Below, piece after piece: positions 1 through 9,167 of a stretch of 64,000 nt of DNA (position 1 is the first letter of the stretch; the number at the start of each line of letters is the position of its first letter). Under the pieces are notes generated by a model. That model worked only from the letters and a program-made list of their open reading frames with translations, did not search any database and was not told the origin of the DNA. Origin of the DNA: Vibrio echinoideorum. GTDB taxonomy: Bacteria > Pseudomonadota > Gammaproteobacteria > Enterobacterales > Vibrionaceae. The position numbers and the translations under genes are program-made. The stretch spans positions 868,001 through 932,000 of the forward strand of contig NZ_AP025483.1 in the NCBI RefSeq assembly GCF_024347455.1. The letters run 5' to 3'.

Positions 1-479
1 GTTACAACGCGTTCTTAACTAACTTAGTCATGGCCAAGTACGATGAGAACCTTCGTGCTGAAGCGGCGTTGAAAGCGCAAGAATTGGTGAAACGCATTCC
101 AATTTCAATGGGTGCGGATCGCAGTGGCTTCCCTGTGATCATTGCTCGTACTCCATACAATGTATTGTGGCAGCGTTTGCCTACCTTGCTACCGACGATG
201 GGCTTTGAGCTTGAAGAGCGTAACCAGTCTCAAGGTACTGTAAAAGCTAAGTATGCAGCGCCAGATGATGAATTCTGGGAAACAATTGGCCTACAACCCA
301 TTGATTTGGCTCCAGGTACTTACACCTTCTTGTTTGGTGACCTTGGCAACCGTACGTCAATTAACGTAACGGATGCATCAGGTAAACCAGTAGAAGAAGC
401 GTTACTTAAGTCTATGGTACCGGTATTGGCACATGTTGCTGACCAAACCAAAGATGACAAAGAAGCTGATGCAGAGTAA
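1..479 (+). CDS. bamC: Outer membrane assembly lipoprotein BamC, C-terminal part (5' end outside window)
   Basis: The open frame is already running at the window edge (first full codon at base 3), so the lipoprotein signal and N-terminal domain are missing. The visible 158 residues match the C-terminal helix-grip domain of BamC, with the conserved stretch RIPISMGADRSGFPVI followed by YNVLWQRLP and a closing acidic tail. BamC is a lipoprotein partner of the BamABCDE complex that folds beta-barrel proteins into the outer membrane. In vibrios and enterics it usually follows dapA. A strong hairpin terminator lies 70 bases after the stop. The internal ATG at 30 is not a real start. Confidence 0.9.
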   Translation, partial: YNAFLTNLVMAKYDENLRAEAALKAQELVKRIPISMGADRSGFPVIIARTPYNVLWQRLPTLLPTMGFELEERNQSQGTVKAKYAAPDDEFWETIGLQPIDLAPGTYTFLFGDLGNRTSINVTDASGKPVEEALLKSMVPVLAHVADQTKDDKEADAE

Positions 480-551
480 GTAAAACTGAGTGAGCATAGC
501 TGAAAAACCACAGAGTAAGTCATATCAGCCCTGTGGTTAGCTAAAGCCAAT

Positions 552-582
552 AAAAAAGAGGACACATTGTGTCCTCTTTTTT
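552..582. terminator. Bidirectional rho-independent terminator after bamC
   Basis: A perfect 14-bp inverted repeat (AAAAAAGAGGACAC / GTGTCCTCTTTTTT) with a 3-nt loop. T-runs on both sides let it serve both bamC on the + strand and the leftward DUF2897 gene on the - strand. Confidence 0.9.
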
Positions 583-646
583 GTATTCGTTGATTAGTCA
601 TCAGCGGATTATTAGCAAATTAGATTGACTCCTTAGAGCTACAAAA

Positions 647-856
647 TTAAGCGTCTTTGTTGTCCGTAGACTCATCTTTTTGAGCTTTCTCTTGGTTCTG
701 TTTATCCAATTGATTGAGCTTGTCTAAGTCTTTCTCTGTTTTGTTACGACCTGTCAGATCCATATTCGCGGTTTGTTTAAGAGCGGCAATGTTACCCACC
801 ACAACGCTAACCACTATGATGATGATAACCCAAGGGTTTGTAAGCCACTCCAACAT
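647..856 (-). CDS. DUF2897 family small membrane protein
   Basis: A 69-residue protein with one N-terminal membrane segment (residues about 8-27, rich in I and V) and a charged, probably cytoplasmic tail rich in K, D, N and Q. The pattern fits DUF2897, a family of unknown function in Vibrio and relatives. The start is supported by AGGAG seven bases before ATG. The gene lies 8 bases after the M15 peptidase gene on the same strand, so the two are probably cotranscribed. No function can be read from the sequence. Confidence 0.75.
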   Translation of the reverse strand: MLEWLTNPWVIIIIVVSVVVGNIAALKQTANMDLTGRNKTEKDLDKLNQLDKQNQEKAQKDESTDNKDA

Positions 857-864
857 AAGCGCTC

Positions 865-1539
865 CTAATGACTGATATTCGCTACGAAGCGCGCGTAGAT
901 CTCGTCTAGCTGCTCCACAATAATCTCATACCCTAATATTGGCTTAGATTGCAGTTGCTTGCCAAGTAAAGTGGGAGATAACTGTGATAAACACGACTGT
1001 GAAACTTTACGGTGGCTAATATGCCACGGTTCTATTGCAACACCACCAAGGTCTTGGCTGTACGGAAAGAAGAACCCAAATTGCGAAGCATGAACAGATA
1101 GCCATTGGTAAAACGCCTGCTGGTGGCCAGTAAGGTATTCCCATGGTTCTAATTGAAGCTGTGTGCCTTCAGGTAAGTGATTACGAGCAAAGACATCAAA
1201 GTCACAACCCCAATGGTGACGACTCGCCCCAGGAAGCGCAGACCACCTTAAGATAGCCGACAACTTTTGATGTTCACTGAGTCTTGAAGCATCAAGTGGC
1301 TGGCTTTCTGAGTCTAATATCGGTGCTTCACCAGAAAACTTACGGTTCCAAATCAGAGATTGCCTTTCATAGTCGCGAAAGCCACTGGCAACCTCCATTT
1401 TAAACCCAGCGACTTGAGCAGCTTCAATCAAACTGTTTAGGTCATCTTTAACATCACTGTGAACCAGAAATGTCTTGGTACCTATGAGGCTAGGTTCCAG
1501 ATGAGAATCGGATTGTCCGGTAAGCTGCTCTGGTGTCAT
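865..1539 (-). CDS. M15 family D-alanyl-D-alanine carboxypeptidase-like protein
   Basis: 224 residues resembling the VanY/LdcB branch of peptidase family M15, zinc enzymes that trim peptidoglycan stem peptides. The conserved SGFRDYERQ stretch (around 54-62), the zinc-site block SRHHWGCDFDV (around 107-117) and the second metal block EPWHISH (around 169-175) are all present, so the enzyme looks intact. I see no obvious signal peptide, which leaves open whether it acts in the cytoplasm on recycled peptides or is exported in some other way. It sits between dapE and DUF2897 on the same strand with short gaps. dapE makes the diaminopimelate that ends up in those peptides. Confidence 0.75.
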   Translation of the reverse strand: MTPEQLTGQSDSHLEPSLIGTKTFLVHSDVKDDLNSLIEAAQVAGFKMEVASGFRDYERQSLIWNRKFSGEAPILDSESQPLDASRLSEHQKLSAILRWSALPGASRHHWGCDFDVFARNHLPEGTQLQLEPWEYLTGHQQAFYQWLSVHASQFGFFFPYSQDLGGVAIEPWHISHRKVSQSCLSQLSPTLLGKQLQSKPILGYEIIVEQLDEIYARFVANISH

Positions 1540-1585
1540 AACGCGTCTCTCAATAATTAGATGCTATGAATCGCTGATGAAAGAA

Positions 1586-2722
1586 CTATTTAGCGAACAG
1601 GTTCACTAATGTTCTCTCATACATGTCGGTTAGCTTCTCTAAGTCAGCCACTTTCACGCATTCGTTAACCTTGTGAATGGTTGCATTCACAGGGCCGAGT
1701 TCGACGACTTGTCCTTTCATGCGTGCAATAAAGCGTCCGTCAGATGTACCACCTGTGGTCAGTAAGGCTGGTTTTACGTCGTTAACGTGACCAACGGCAT
1801 CAACAATAGCATCAAGCAGTGAGCCTGCGTCTGTTAAGAACGGGTCGCCATTGAATGTCCATTTTAGGTCATATTCGAAATCGTACTTGTCGAGTATTGC
1901 TGTGATTCGTTCAACGATAATATCGTTATTTAGTTCTGTGCTAAAACGCAGGTTAAATTGAACATTAAACTCACCAGGAATTACATTCGAAGCTCCGGTT
2001 CCTGCACTTACATTTGGGATCTGGAAGCTCGTTGGCGGGAAGTAGTCATTACCTTTATCCCACTCAGTCGTTGCCAACTCATTGATTGCAAGCAGAGAGC
2101 TATGAATTGGGTTGTTTGCTAGATGAGGGTAAGCAACGTGGCCTTGTGTGCCTTTAATCGTTAGATCGCCAGTGATAGAACCACGACGGCCGTTCTTCAC
2201 AACATCACCCACATACTCAGTGCTTGATGGTTCACCAACAATACACATGTCGATGTTCTCACCACGAGCCATCAATGCTTCAACAACACGTACTGTACCG
2301 TTGATGAAAGGGCCTTCTTCATCAGAAGTAATAAGGAAACCAATCGAGCCTGTGTGGTCAGGGTGTTTTGCAATGAACTGTTCAACAGCAACAACCATTG
2401 AAGCCAGAGAACCTTTCATGTCTGCTGCGCCGCGCCCGTGTAAGAAACCATCGACGATCGTCGGTTCGAATGGCTTGGTATCCCAAAGCTCAACAGGGCC
2501 TGCTGGCACGACGTCAGTGTGTCCAGCAAAAGCAAACAAAGGAGCTTCTGTACCACGACGAGCCCAAAAGTTAGTTGTATCTTCAAATACCATCACTTCG
2601 ATTTCAAAGCCGAGTGCTTTTAAGCGTTCAATCATCAGGTCTTGGCAGCCGGCATCTTCAGGTGTTACTGATTGGCGGCTAATGAGGTCTTTTGCCAGAG
2701 CCAAAGTTGGGCTATCTGTCAT
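1586..2722 (-). CDS. dapE: Succinyl-diaminopimelate desuccinylase DapE
   Basis: 378 residues, normal for DapE, an M20 dinuclear zinc hydrolase that cuts N-succinyl-LL-2,6-diaminopimelate to LL-DAP and succinate in the lysine and peptidoglycan pathway. Visible family motifs are [10 protein letters not shown] (metal His), [10 protein letters not shown] (bridging Asp), SDEEGPF (catalytic Glu), [12 protein letters not shown] and the late [10 protein letters not shown] block with the C-terminal HKVNE metal ligand. It lies downstream of yffB on the same strand, an arrangement also seen in enterics. The start ATG at 2722 is preceded by AAGGA-like sequence. Confidence 0.96.
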   Translation of the reverse strand: MTDSPTLALAKDLISRQSVTPEDAGCQDLMIERLKALGFEIEVMVFEDTTNFWARRGTEAPLFAFAGHTDVVPAGPVELWDTKPFEPTIVDGFLHGRGAADMKGSLASMVVAVEQFIAKHPDHTGSIGFLITSDEEGPFINGTVRVVEALMARGENIDMCIVGEPSSTEYVGDVVKNGRRGSITGDLTIKGTQGHVAYPHLANNPIHSSLLAINELATTEWDKGNDYFPPTSFQIPNVSAGTGASNVIPGEFNVQFNLRFSTELNNDIIVERITAILDKYDFEYDLKWTFNGDPFLTDAGSLLDAIVDAVGHVNDVKPALLTTGGTSDGRFIARMKGQVVELGPVNATIHKVNECVKVADLEKLTDMYERTLVNLFAK

Positions 2723-2880
2723 CCTTGAATTCCTTGTTTAATAAAACGTCTAGTCAATAATTGTCAGGCGCTGCATTGAGAAGGTTCAACGCCTTGATAT
2801 CTGTTTATTTAGTTAAATATGCGTGATCTAAGTAAATACGGCGATTTATGTAAATATCCCCTTTTACTCAAAGCCGCGAT

Positions 2881-3228
2881 TTAAGCAAAAATAGCGGCGT
2901 ATTGGTCGGCTTTGAAGCCAATATGAAGCTTGCCATCGACTTTCAAGATAGGGCGCTTAATCATTGCTGGCTGTTCAATCAGTAAAGTCATGGCTTTTTC
3001 TTCCGTTAGCGTATCTTTTTGTTCTTGAGAAAGTTGGCGATAAGTCGTACCACGTTTGTTTAGCACAAGTTCCCAACCAAGCTCTGAACAGAAGGCAGTA
3101 ACCAACTCTTCATTGATGCCTTGTTTACGATAGTCGTGGAATTCAAACTCGATGCCTTCCGCTTCCAACCATTTCTTCGCTTTTTTGATGGTGTCGCAGT
3201 TTGGGATACCGAACATAGTGATAGTCAT
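2881..3228 (-). CDS. yffB: ArsC/Spx-type reductase family protein YffB
   Basis: 115 residues with an arsenate-reductase-like thioredoxin fold. The N-terminal FGIPNCDTIKKA holds the single conserved Cys (residue 11), and RPILKVDGK is the usual C-terminal block. YffB proteins are thought to be glutathione-dependent thiol reductases; no arsenate role is shown here. A good AAGGAAG ribosome site precedes ATG 3228. It is the first gene of the leftward dapE group. The 157-base gap before dapE holds no recognisable feature. Confidence 0.88.
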   Translation of the reverse strand: MTITMFGIPNCDTIKKAKKWLEAEGIEFEFHDYRKQGINEELVTAFCSELGWELVLNKRGTTYRQLSQEQKDTLTEEKAMTLLIEQPAMIKRPILKVDGKLHIGFKADQYAAIFA

Positions 3229-3433
3229 TATTCTTCCTTTGGGTGATTTTATTTCATTGTTATGAGTTGAATCCTATCAGGAAGCAGCAACTCAGACAAA
3301 ATAGAGTGAGGAATATTTCATAGAGTGAAAAAAAACAGTAAGAAAATGTCACTATTGGAGACTTATTGATCAGCCTCAACATGTTGTCAGCGAAAAAAGA
3401 AATAATTGAGCTGCACATATATAGGAGGTGTCA

Positions 3434-3721
3434 ATGGAGTTGAGTCCTGTTTTTGCAAGGCGGCTATATTTAGCATTGTTAGTGGAAAGCCTTGATAGGC
3501 CAAATGTGCCTAAACTCATCGAAAAAACGGGTTGGCCTCGTCGTACGATTCAAGATGTACTCAAGGCGTTACCGGGGATCGGTATCGAACTTATGTTTGT
3601 TCAAGATGGGCGACGTCATAATGATGGTTATTACCAGTTATCCGACTGGGGGCCATTTGATAGTCAATGGGTTATCGAACGTAAAGGCGATATAGCAACA
3701 AGCCTTGGATTTAGTGCATAA
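3434..3721 (+). CDS. Small winged helix-turn-helix domain protein
   Basis: A 95-residue protein that is almost entirely a DNA-binding-like domain: the PKLIEKTGWPRRTIQDVLKA segment looks like a helix-turn-helix followed by a short beta wing (IELMFVQDGRR, YYQLSDWG). A longer reading frame begins at GTG 3428, but AGGAGG at 3423-3428 overlaps that codon and is ideally placed for ATG 3434, so I use ATG 3434. It is transcribed alone towards a strong terminator. Targets are unknown. Similar single-domain proteins occur in other vibrios by recollection only. Confidence 0.7.
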   Translation: MELSPVFARRLYLALLVESLDRPNVPKLIEKTGWPRRTIQDVLKALPGIGIELMFVQDGRRHNDGYYQLSDWGPFDSQWVIERKGDIATSLGFSA

Positions 3722-3744
3722 GCCAGCGAAAGCTGGCTTTCTTT
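3720..3744 (+). terminator. Terminator after the winged-helix gene
   Basis: 8-bp stem AAGCCAGC / GCTGGCTT with a GAAA tetraloop, overlapping the stop codon and followed by TCTTTT. Confidence 0.85.
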
Positions 3745-3817
3745 TGGGCGTCGTAAAATCAGAGCATGCAGATATGCCAATTTACTTACCTGTTTATTTG
3801 CTTATTTGTTTATCTGC

Positions 3818-4150
3818 TTACTCACACAGATAGGCTGTGCCAAGCATAGTGACAGAAGTGCTAAAGTCTTGGGGAAGTGTAAATATCACCGTATCTGCGC
3901 CTAGTTCAATCGTATTCGATTTGAGTTCATTCATGGCGCCCTGAATCAGGGTGTCGTTCGGGTAAAATAGGTAACTATACCAGTGGCCTTCGCTGCCCGT
4001 GACTTCCCCTTTATACTCGCACTGATCAATATTGATAAGGCCGTGGAAATCCATCTGCACTTTGTCCGCTTCATTGTGAGGGGCTGAAGTCGGCGTAGTG
4101 CATCCCAAAAGAGACCCACTCATAGCCAAAGCAACCAATTCCTTTTTCAT
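3818..4150 (-). CDS. DUF4156-type small lipoprotein
   Basis: 110 residues with a typical lipoprotein signal: MKKELVALAMSG then the lipobox SLLGC, giving lipidation at Cys17. The mature part contains a second Cys pair (QCEYKGEVTGSEGHWYS and the C-terminal YLCE), plus NELKSNTIELGADTVIF, the pattern of DUF4156 lipoproteins (YiaF-like surroundings unknown). AGGATAAACGT precedes the ATG. It follows the DUF2956 gene by 12 bases, so both are likely on one transcript. Function unknown; probably an outer-membrane-anchored periplasmic protein. Confidence 0.7.
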   Translation of the reverse strand: MKKELVALAMSGSLLGCTTPTSAPHNEADKVQMDFHGLINIDQCEYKGEVTGSEGHWYSYLFYPNDTLIQGAMNELKSNTIELGADTVIFTLPQDFSTSVTMLGTAYLCE

Positions 4151-4162
4151 ACGTTTATCCTG

Positions 4163-4507
4163 CTATCTCATCAAATAAATTGCGAAGCCCACCCAACTTG
4201 CAATCAATAGCAACCACGGTAATTTATTCGAGTGATTTGATGATGGCTCAACAGTTGGCAAGACATCATGATCTTGGTCTTGGGTAACTTGTTGAGTCAG
4301 TTTATCTTTCTGCACACGCTTCTTAGCTTTGTCTGCTTGGCGACTGCGTTCTTTTTGTTGTTTTTTATAGAGAGCGATGCCCTTTTCGATACCTTGAGCG
4401 ATCAGCTTAGTTTGTTCTTTGGTTTGAGCTGGCTTTTGAGTCGCTTTGGCTATCTTCAGTGCTTCTTGTTGAGATTCAACAGACGGCGTATTAGTTTTCT
4501 TTTTCAT
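4163..4507 (-). CDS. DUF2956 family tail-anchored protein
   Basis: 114 residues. The first 75 are strongly basic and Q/K rich (probable helical or coiled region), followed by an acidic linker and one C-terminal membrane segment (PWLLLIASWVGFAIYLM, about 98-114). This layout matches DUF2956, a family of unknown function in marine gammaproteobacteria. The C-terminal location of the only hydrophobic segment suggests a tail-anchored inner membrane protein facing the cytoplasm. First gene of a two-gene leftward unit with the DUF4156 lipoprotein; divergent from yfeZ. Confidence 0.7.
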   Translation of the reverse strand: MKKKTNTPSVESQQEALKIAKATQKPAQTKEQTKLIAQGIEKGIALYKKQQKERSRQADKAKKRVQKDKLTQQVTQDQDHDVLPTVEPSSNHSNKLPWLLLIASWVGFAIYLMR

Positions 4508-4607
4508 GCTGAGTTCGATAATTAAAACGGATTAGCTAATAAGATAACGCAAACCTAGTTAAGTATGAATGATTTGCGTTAAAGTGTTGGTTTGAAGATA
4601 AGTTAAA

Positions 4608-5078
4608 GTGAGATTTGTGCGGTACTCCATAGAACAATACGATAAGAACGGTTTTTTGAAAGCCCCAATCTTATTATGGTTGGGTTGGTTATTTTTGGCG
4701 AAAGCTCTAGTCGTTTTCATTGTTGCTGGAGCGAGCAGAGAGTCGGGAACCGATATCCTCGAAATTATTTATCCAGATCATTACATGTTCTATGTTGGGA
4801 TTGCATTGAGCATTCCTAGTCTACTTGTTATGTGGTTGTTTGGACTAAGATCTCCAGATAGAAAACGTCTGAATAAAGTCGTGTCTTGGGGGCGCTGGGT
4901 CACCATGACAGCCATCTTGGCACAAGGAACTCATACACTGTATTTGATCTATTTGGACAACGGATGGTTTCGTTGGTCGAATGGGGTAACTTTATTGTTG
5001 CTCTTATGGTTAGCACTTTACCTAACCAATAGTCATACCGCCAAAGATTGCTTTAAAGTGGTCGAGCACGAAGACTGA
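4608..5078 (+). CDS. yfeZ: DUF2919 family membrane protein (YfeZ-like)
   Basis: 156 residues with four hydrophobic segments (about 23-43, 62-84, 98-116 and 126-143), matching the DUF2919/YfeZ family of unknown function. The opening RYSIEQYDKNGFLKAP is the conserved start of the family, which suggests that the true start may be the second GTG at 4617 rather than GTG 4608; neither has a clear ribosome site. It is followed 66 bases later by yfeX on the same strand. In E. coli yfeX and yfeZ are also close neighbours. Confidence 0.75.
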   Translation: MRFVRYSIEQYDKNGFLKAPILLWLGWLFLAKALVVFIVAGASRESGTDILEIIYPDHYMFYVGIALSIPSLLVMWLFGLRSPDRKRLNKVVSWGRWVTMTAILAQGTHTLYLIYLDNGWFRWSNGVTLLLLLWLALYLTNSHTAKDCFKVVEHED

Positions 5079-5144
5079 TTCTCATCAAAACATTTATCCC
5101 GTTCACAATTATACTTAGAAGCTTAAAAATGAAAGGATTAATCT

Positions 5145-6068
5145 ATGCTTAACATCTCAAATGAGCAGTCTCAAATTCAAAGCGCTATTTTGCCAGAAGT
5201 TGGGCCTTTCGCTCTTTATGTTCAACTAAAAGTAAATGCTAACGCTGCAAACGTCTTAGCTGAACTTCAAAAGCTTCCGAACCTAATCGATGAGCTAAAC
5301 CAAACTCAACCCGATGCGAACTTAACGTCATCGGTTGCGTTTTCAAAGGCATTTTGGGATAAGTTTGAGCAAGCAGCCCCGTCTGACCTAATTGATTTCC
5401 CTGCGCTTGGTGAAGGTGATGTTACGGCACCTAGCACATTGTCTGATGTTCTTATTCACTGTCATTCAAACCGACATGATCTACACTTCTTTATTCTGCG
5501 TAAATTGCTATCTGAAGTGGCAGCTGATGTTGAAGTGGTTGATGAAACCTACGGTTACCGCTTCCTAGACTCTCGTGACATGACGGACTTCGTAGATGGC
5601 ACTGAGAACCCGAAAGATGCACAACGCGCCGAAGTAGCGATTGTTCCTGAGGGTGAGTTTGCTGGTGGTAGTTATGTGATGGTGCAGCGTTTTGTGCACA
5701 ACCTGCCAGCTTGGAATCGATTGAATGTGTCGGCACAAGAGAAAGTGATTGGTCGAACTAAGCCTGATTCAATTGAACTTGATGATGTTCCTGCTGCGTC
5801 TCACGTAGGCCGTGTTGATATCAAAGAAGAAGGCAAGGGCCTTAAGATTGTTCGTCACAGCCTACCTTACGGCACAGCGACAGGCGATCACGGCTTATTG
5901 TTCATTGCTTACTGTAATGTTCGTCATAACTTTGATGCGATGTTAGAGAGCATGTACGGCGCAACAGATGGTAAAACAGACCAACTGCTTCGCTTTACTA
6001 AAGCAGTAACTGGCGCTTACTACTTTGCGCCCTCAACTGGCATGTTGAGTGTATTAACGATTAAGTAA
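5145..6068 (+). CDS. yfeX: Dyp-type heme peroxidase YfeX
   Basis: 307 residues, usual for the YfeX subgroup of dye-decolourising peroxidases. The distal-site motif DFVDGTENP (around 148-156) carries the catalytic Asp, SHVGRVDIK supplies the proximal heme His region, and GTATGDHGLLFIAY supplies the distal Arg/loop region. No signal peptide is visible, so it is cytoplasmic. Members bind heme or protoporphyrin and show peroxidase activity; a role in removing iron from heme has been debated. AAAGGA lies before the ATG. Terminated by a hairpin just after the stop. Confidence 0.92.
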   Translation: MLNISNEQSQIQSAILPEVGPFALYVQLKVNANAANVLAELQKLPNLIDELNQTQPDANLTSSVAFSKAFWDKFEQAAPSDLIDFPALGEGDVTAPSTLSDVLIHCHSNRHDLHFFILRKLLSEVAADVEVVDETYGYRFLDSRDMTDFVDGTENPKDAQRAEVAIVPEGEFAGGSYVMVQRFVHNLPAWNRLNVSAQEKVIGRTKPDSIELDDVPAASHVGRVDIKEEGKGLKIVRHSLPYGTATGDHGLLFIAYCNVRHNFDAMLESMYGATDGKTDQLLRFTKAVTGAYYFAPSTGMLSVLTIK

Positions 6069-6089
6069 ATCGTCTTAAAGATAGTCAAC

Positions 6090-6115
6090 AAAGGGAGCCT
6101 CAGGGCTCCTTTTTA
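6090..6115 (+). terminator. Terminator after yfeX
   Basis: Hairpin built from GGAGCC / GGCTCC with a 4-nt loop, followed by TTTTTATT. It separates yfeX from the flagellin promoter immediately downstream. Confidence 0.8.
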
Positions 6116-6116
6116 T

Positions 6117-6143
6117 TAAAGCTTTATATGTACTGGTCGATAT
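6117..6143 (+). promoter_or_regulatory. Sigma-28 (FliA) promoter of the first flagellin gene
   Basis: TAAA at 6117-6120, exactly 15 bases, then GTCGATAT at 6136-6143. The FliA consensus is TAAA-N15-GCCGATAA; the -10 matches 6 of 8 and the spacing is exact. It lies 46 bases upstream of the flagellin start. Confidence 0.75.
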
Positions 6144-6188
6144 AAGAGCAATCGTGAGTTTTATTCATCTTTTTGTAAGTGAAGGTCT

Positions 6189-7322
6189 ATGGCTATAACT
6201 GTTAATACAAATGTCTCAGCGTTAGTGGCTCAGAGGAATCTTTCTAATGCCAATAACATGCTGAACCAATCTTTGGAGCGGCTAGCTTCAGGGAGTCGTA
6301 TTAATAGTGCAAAAGATGATGCTGCCGGTTTACAAATCTCGAATCGATTAGAAGCACAGATGAGTGGTATTGATGTCGCCGTTCGAAATGCTAACGATGG
6401 CATCTCTATTATGCAGACTGCAGAAGGGGCGATGAATGAAACCACTAATATCATGCAACGCATGCGAGATTTGTCACTACAGGCGAGTAATGGTTCGAAT
6501 AGCCAATCGGAAAGAACCGCTATTCAAGAAGAAGTGACCGCTTTAAATGACGAGTTGAATCGAATTGCAGAAACCACCTCATTCGGTGGGAAAAAGCTAC
6601 TCAATGGCAGCTTTGGGCATACCTCGTTTCAAATCGGTGGTAGCTCTGGTGAAGCGGTGCAGATCGGCTTAAAAAGCATGCGTACTGACGACATCAACAT
6701 GGGTGGTTTTAGCTATGTTGCCAACGGCATGGCAAGTGACTCATGGGAAGTGAAGTCTAACCAGAATGATATGACAATGTCGTTTACTGATCGTTTTGGT
6801 CAGCCACAAGAGATCACTATTAACGCGAAATCGGGTGATGATATTGAAGAGTTAGCGACTTACATTAATGGTCAAACGGACCTGGTCTCAGCTTCAGTTA
6901 ATGATGAAGGTCAGCTTCAGATCTATATGTCTGGCGAAGACACGGCGGGCACGATCTCTTTCTCAGGTTCGTTAGCGAGTGAGCTTTCGATGTCGGCGGG
7001 TTCTTACGAATCAGTCGATGACATCAATGTGACCGATGTGGGAGGCGCGCAGCGTGCTGTCTCTATTTTGGATACAGCGATGAAGTATGTGGACAGTCAT
7101 CGTTCCGAACTCGGCGCAATGCAAAACCGCTTTGACCATGCAATAAACAATCTTGAAAACGTTCATGAGAACTTGGCGACATCCAACAGCCGAATCAAAG
7201 ATACCGACTACGCCAAAGAGACCACTCAAATGCTCAAACAGCAAATATTGCAGCAAGTGAGCACCACAATACTGGCTCAAGCCAAACAAGCGCCGAATCT
7301 TGCCTTAACCTTGTTAGGTTAA
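6189..7322 (+). CDS. Polar flagellin (first of two paralogues)
   Basis: 377 residues with complete flagellin ends: an N-terminal D0/D1 region starting [18 protein letters not shown], with the signature [20 protein letters not shown], and a C-terminal D1/D0 region ending [16 protein letters not shown]. The variable middle is short, as in Vibrio polar flagellins. It has the same length as the second flagellin at 7620 but less biased codon use (for example CGG, GGG, AGT), suggesting lower expression. It sits behind a sigma-28 promoter. By location next to crr-ptsI-ptsH it corresponds to a secondary flagellin locus of vibrios, but I do not assign a fla letter. Confidence 0.92.
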   Translation: MAITVNTNVSALVAQRNLSNANNMLNQSLERLASGSRINSAKDDAAGLQISNRLEAQMSGIDVAVRNANDGISIMQTAEGAMNETTNIMQRMRDLSLQASNGSNSQSERTAIQEEVTALNDELNRIAETTSFGGKKLLNGSFGHTSFQIGGSSGEAVQIGLKSMRTDDINMGGFSYVANGMASDSWEVKSNQNDMTMSFTDRFGQPQEITINAKSGDDIEELATYINGQTDLVSASVNDEGQLQIYMSGEDTAGTISFSGSLASELSMSAGSYESVDDINVTDVGGAQRAVSILDTAMKYVDSHRSELGAMQNRFDHAINNLENVHENLATSNSRIKDTDYAKETTQMLKQQILQQVSTTILAQAKQAPNLALTLLG

Positions 7323-7511
7323 TAAATCACTTCGAATCTTATAAAGGTATTTCAGCTTAACTAAAGCCCTTTGGTTAATAAAAATACAACTTTCCGTTCG
7401 GCCAACTTCTCTGCGACTTTAACCTTTTTCTCATCTTTTTTTGATAATTTTACTGCCAGTCACACTTTCTTCTCGTTTATCGCTATTTCTTTAATTTTGT
7501 TGTTTTTTTTC

Positions 7512-7538
7512 TAAAGGTTTCAGCATTCGCGCCGTTAT
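7512..7538 (+). promoter_or_regulatory. Sigma-28 (FliA) promoter of the second flagellin gene
   Basis: TAAA at 7512-7515, 15 bases, then GCCGTTAT at 7531-7538. This is an excellent match to Vibrio FliA promoters (TAAA-N15-GCCGWTAA), 81 bases before the start codon. Confidence 0.85.
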
Positions 7539-7619
7539 TAAAAGTAACTTAGAGATAACTACTTGGTTTTCCGAGACGTCGGAAACCGCTATACCGGAAA
7601 ATCAATTGGAGAAATCACC

Positions 7620-8753
7620 ATGGCAGTAAATGTAAATACAAACGTTTCAGCGATGACAGCGCAACGTTACCTAAACAACGCAAACAGCGCACAACAAACA
7701 TCAATGGAGCGTCTAGCTTCAGGCTCTAAAATCAACAGCGCGAAAGATGACGCTGCGGGCCTACAAATCTCGAACCGTTTGAACGTTCAAAGCCGCGGCC
7801 TTGATGTTGCTGTACGTAACGCAAACGACGGTATCTCTATTGCACAAACTGCTGAAGGTGCAATGAACGAGACTACTAACATCCTGCAACGTATGCGTGA
7901 TTTGTCTCTACAATCTTCAAACGGCTCAAACTCAAAATCTGAGCGTGTAGCGATTCAAGAAGAAGTAACAGCACTGAACGACGAACTGAACCGTATTGCG
8001 GAAACCACGTCTTTTGGTGGCAACAAGCTGCTTAACGGTACTCACGGTACTAAATCATTCCAAATCGGTGCGGATAACGGTGAAGCGGTAATGCTTCAAC
8101 TGAAAGACATGCGCTCTGATAATGCTCAGATGGGTGGTAAGAGTTACCAAACTGAGAACGCGAAAGACAAAGACTGGAACGTTCAAGCTGGTTCTAACGA
8201 CCTAAAAATGTCGTTCACTGATAATTTCGGTCAAGCACAAGAAATCGATGTGTCTGCGAAAGCGGGCGATGACATCGAAGAGCTAGCAACGTACATCAAC
8301 GGTCAACAAGACTCTGTTAAAGCGTCTGTAACTGAAGACGGTAAGCTACAGATGTTTACTGGCAACAACAAAGTTGAAGGCGAAGTGGCATTCTCTGGCA
8401 GCCTTGCTGGCGAATTAGGCATGCAACCTAGCAAAGATGTAACGGTTGATACTATCGACGTGACATCAGTTGGTGGCGCACAAGAATCTGTAGCAGTCAT
8501 CGATGCGGCACTTAAGTATGTAGACAGCCACCGTGCTGAACTGGGTGCTTTCCAAAACCGTTTCGACCACGCTATCAGCAACTTAGACAACATTAACGAG
8601 AACGTTAACGCATCTAAGAGCCGTATTAAAGATACCGATTTCGCGAAAGAAACGACTCAGATGACTAAGTCTCAGATCCTTTCTCAAGCTTCAAGCTCTA
8701 TTCTTGCTCAAGCGAAGCAAGCACCGAACTCGGCACTTAGCCTACTAGGTTAA
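7620..8753 (+). CDS. Polar flagellin (second paralogue, highly biased codons)
   Basis: 377 residues from ATG 7620, which has TTGGAGAAATCACC in front; the frame extends upstream to 7563 but those 19 codons are non-flagellin and overlap the leader. N- and C-terminal D0/D1 regions are intact ([18 protein letters not shown]; end [16 protein letters not shown]). Codon use is strongly biased to preferred codons (CGT, AAC, GGT, GAA), unlike the neighbouring paralogue, which points to high expression. Strong sigma-28 promoter upstream and a UUCG-loop terminator downstream. It forms the polar flagellar filament together with other flagellins encoded elsewhere. Confidence 0.95.
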   Translation: MAVNVNTNVSAMTAQRYLNNANSAQQTSMERLASGSKINSAKDDAAGLQISNRLNVQSRGLDVAVRNANDGISIAQTAEGAMNETTNILQRMRDLSLQSSNGSNSKSERVAIQEEVTALNDELNRIAETTSFGGNKLLNGTHGTKSFQIGADNGEAVMLQLKDMRSDNAQMGGKSYQTENAKDKDWNVQAGSNDLKMSFTDNFGQAQEIDVSAKAGDDIEELATYINGQQDSVKASVTEDGKLQMFTGNNKVEGEVAFSGSLAGELGMQPSKDVTVDTIDVTSVGGAQESVAVIDAALKYVDSHRAELGAFQNRFDHAISNLDNINENVNASKSRIKDTDFAKETTQMTKSQILSQASSSILAQAKQAPNSALSLLG

Positions 8754-8868
8754 TCGATTGAAAGGCCACGTTGGTTATAAGCGCTGTTTATCATAAGCGC
8801 AGTTGATCATAAACGTTAACGTTAGGCTTCCACAAATTAGCTCGTGGTGAGAGATGAGCGCTAAACAG

Positions 8869-8891
8869 ACCCAGCTTCGGCTGGGTTTTTT
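8869..8891 (+). terminator. Terminator after the second flagellin gene
   Basis: 7-bp stem ACCCAGC / GCTGGGT closed by a TTCG tetraloop, followed by six T. Confidence 0.92.
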
Positions 8892-9112
8892 ATTGCCTGT
8901 TCTTTATCGAAAGGTGTGCTGAGAAAAGTACTGAGTTGGTATTAGGGAATGATGGAGGTGGATGAGCATAGCGTTTAACTCTGTTTAATAAGAAAGTAGG
9001 GGGGAGTTAGTGACATCTAAGGGGGCGGGTAGCTTACAGAGGGCTTGTTGATAAGGGCTTTTAGTCGGACTGTCAGTACTGTGATTTAAGGAACTAGACA
9101 AATATAGCAGGC
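8892..9112. other. Intergenic region between flagellin and crr, no feature recognised
   Basis: About 220 bases between two convergent terminators. It is partly G-rich (AAGGGGGCGGG near 9020) and carries no open frame with a ribosome site, no tRNA-like fold and no repeat that I can support. Confidence 0.6.
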
Positions 9113-9113
9113 A

Positions 9114-9142
9114 CAAAAAACGCCACCCTTAGGTAGCGTTTT
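9114..9142 (-). terminator. Terminator of the ptsH-ptsI-crr operon
   Basis: On the - strand the RNA reads AAAACGCTACC, a TAAG loop, GGTGGCGTTTTTT. The 11-bp stem has one G-U pair and ends in a T-run, just after crr. Confidence 0.88.
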
Positions 9143-9167
9143 AATTAAAGCAGATAAGTAATCGAAA

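Noticed and set aside
2148..2741. 197-codon open frame on the + strand opposite dapE
   Set aside because: It is antisense to the fully conserved dapE frame, has no ribosome site and a composition typical of the reverse strand of a coding gene.
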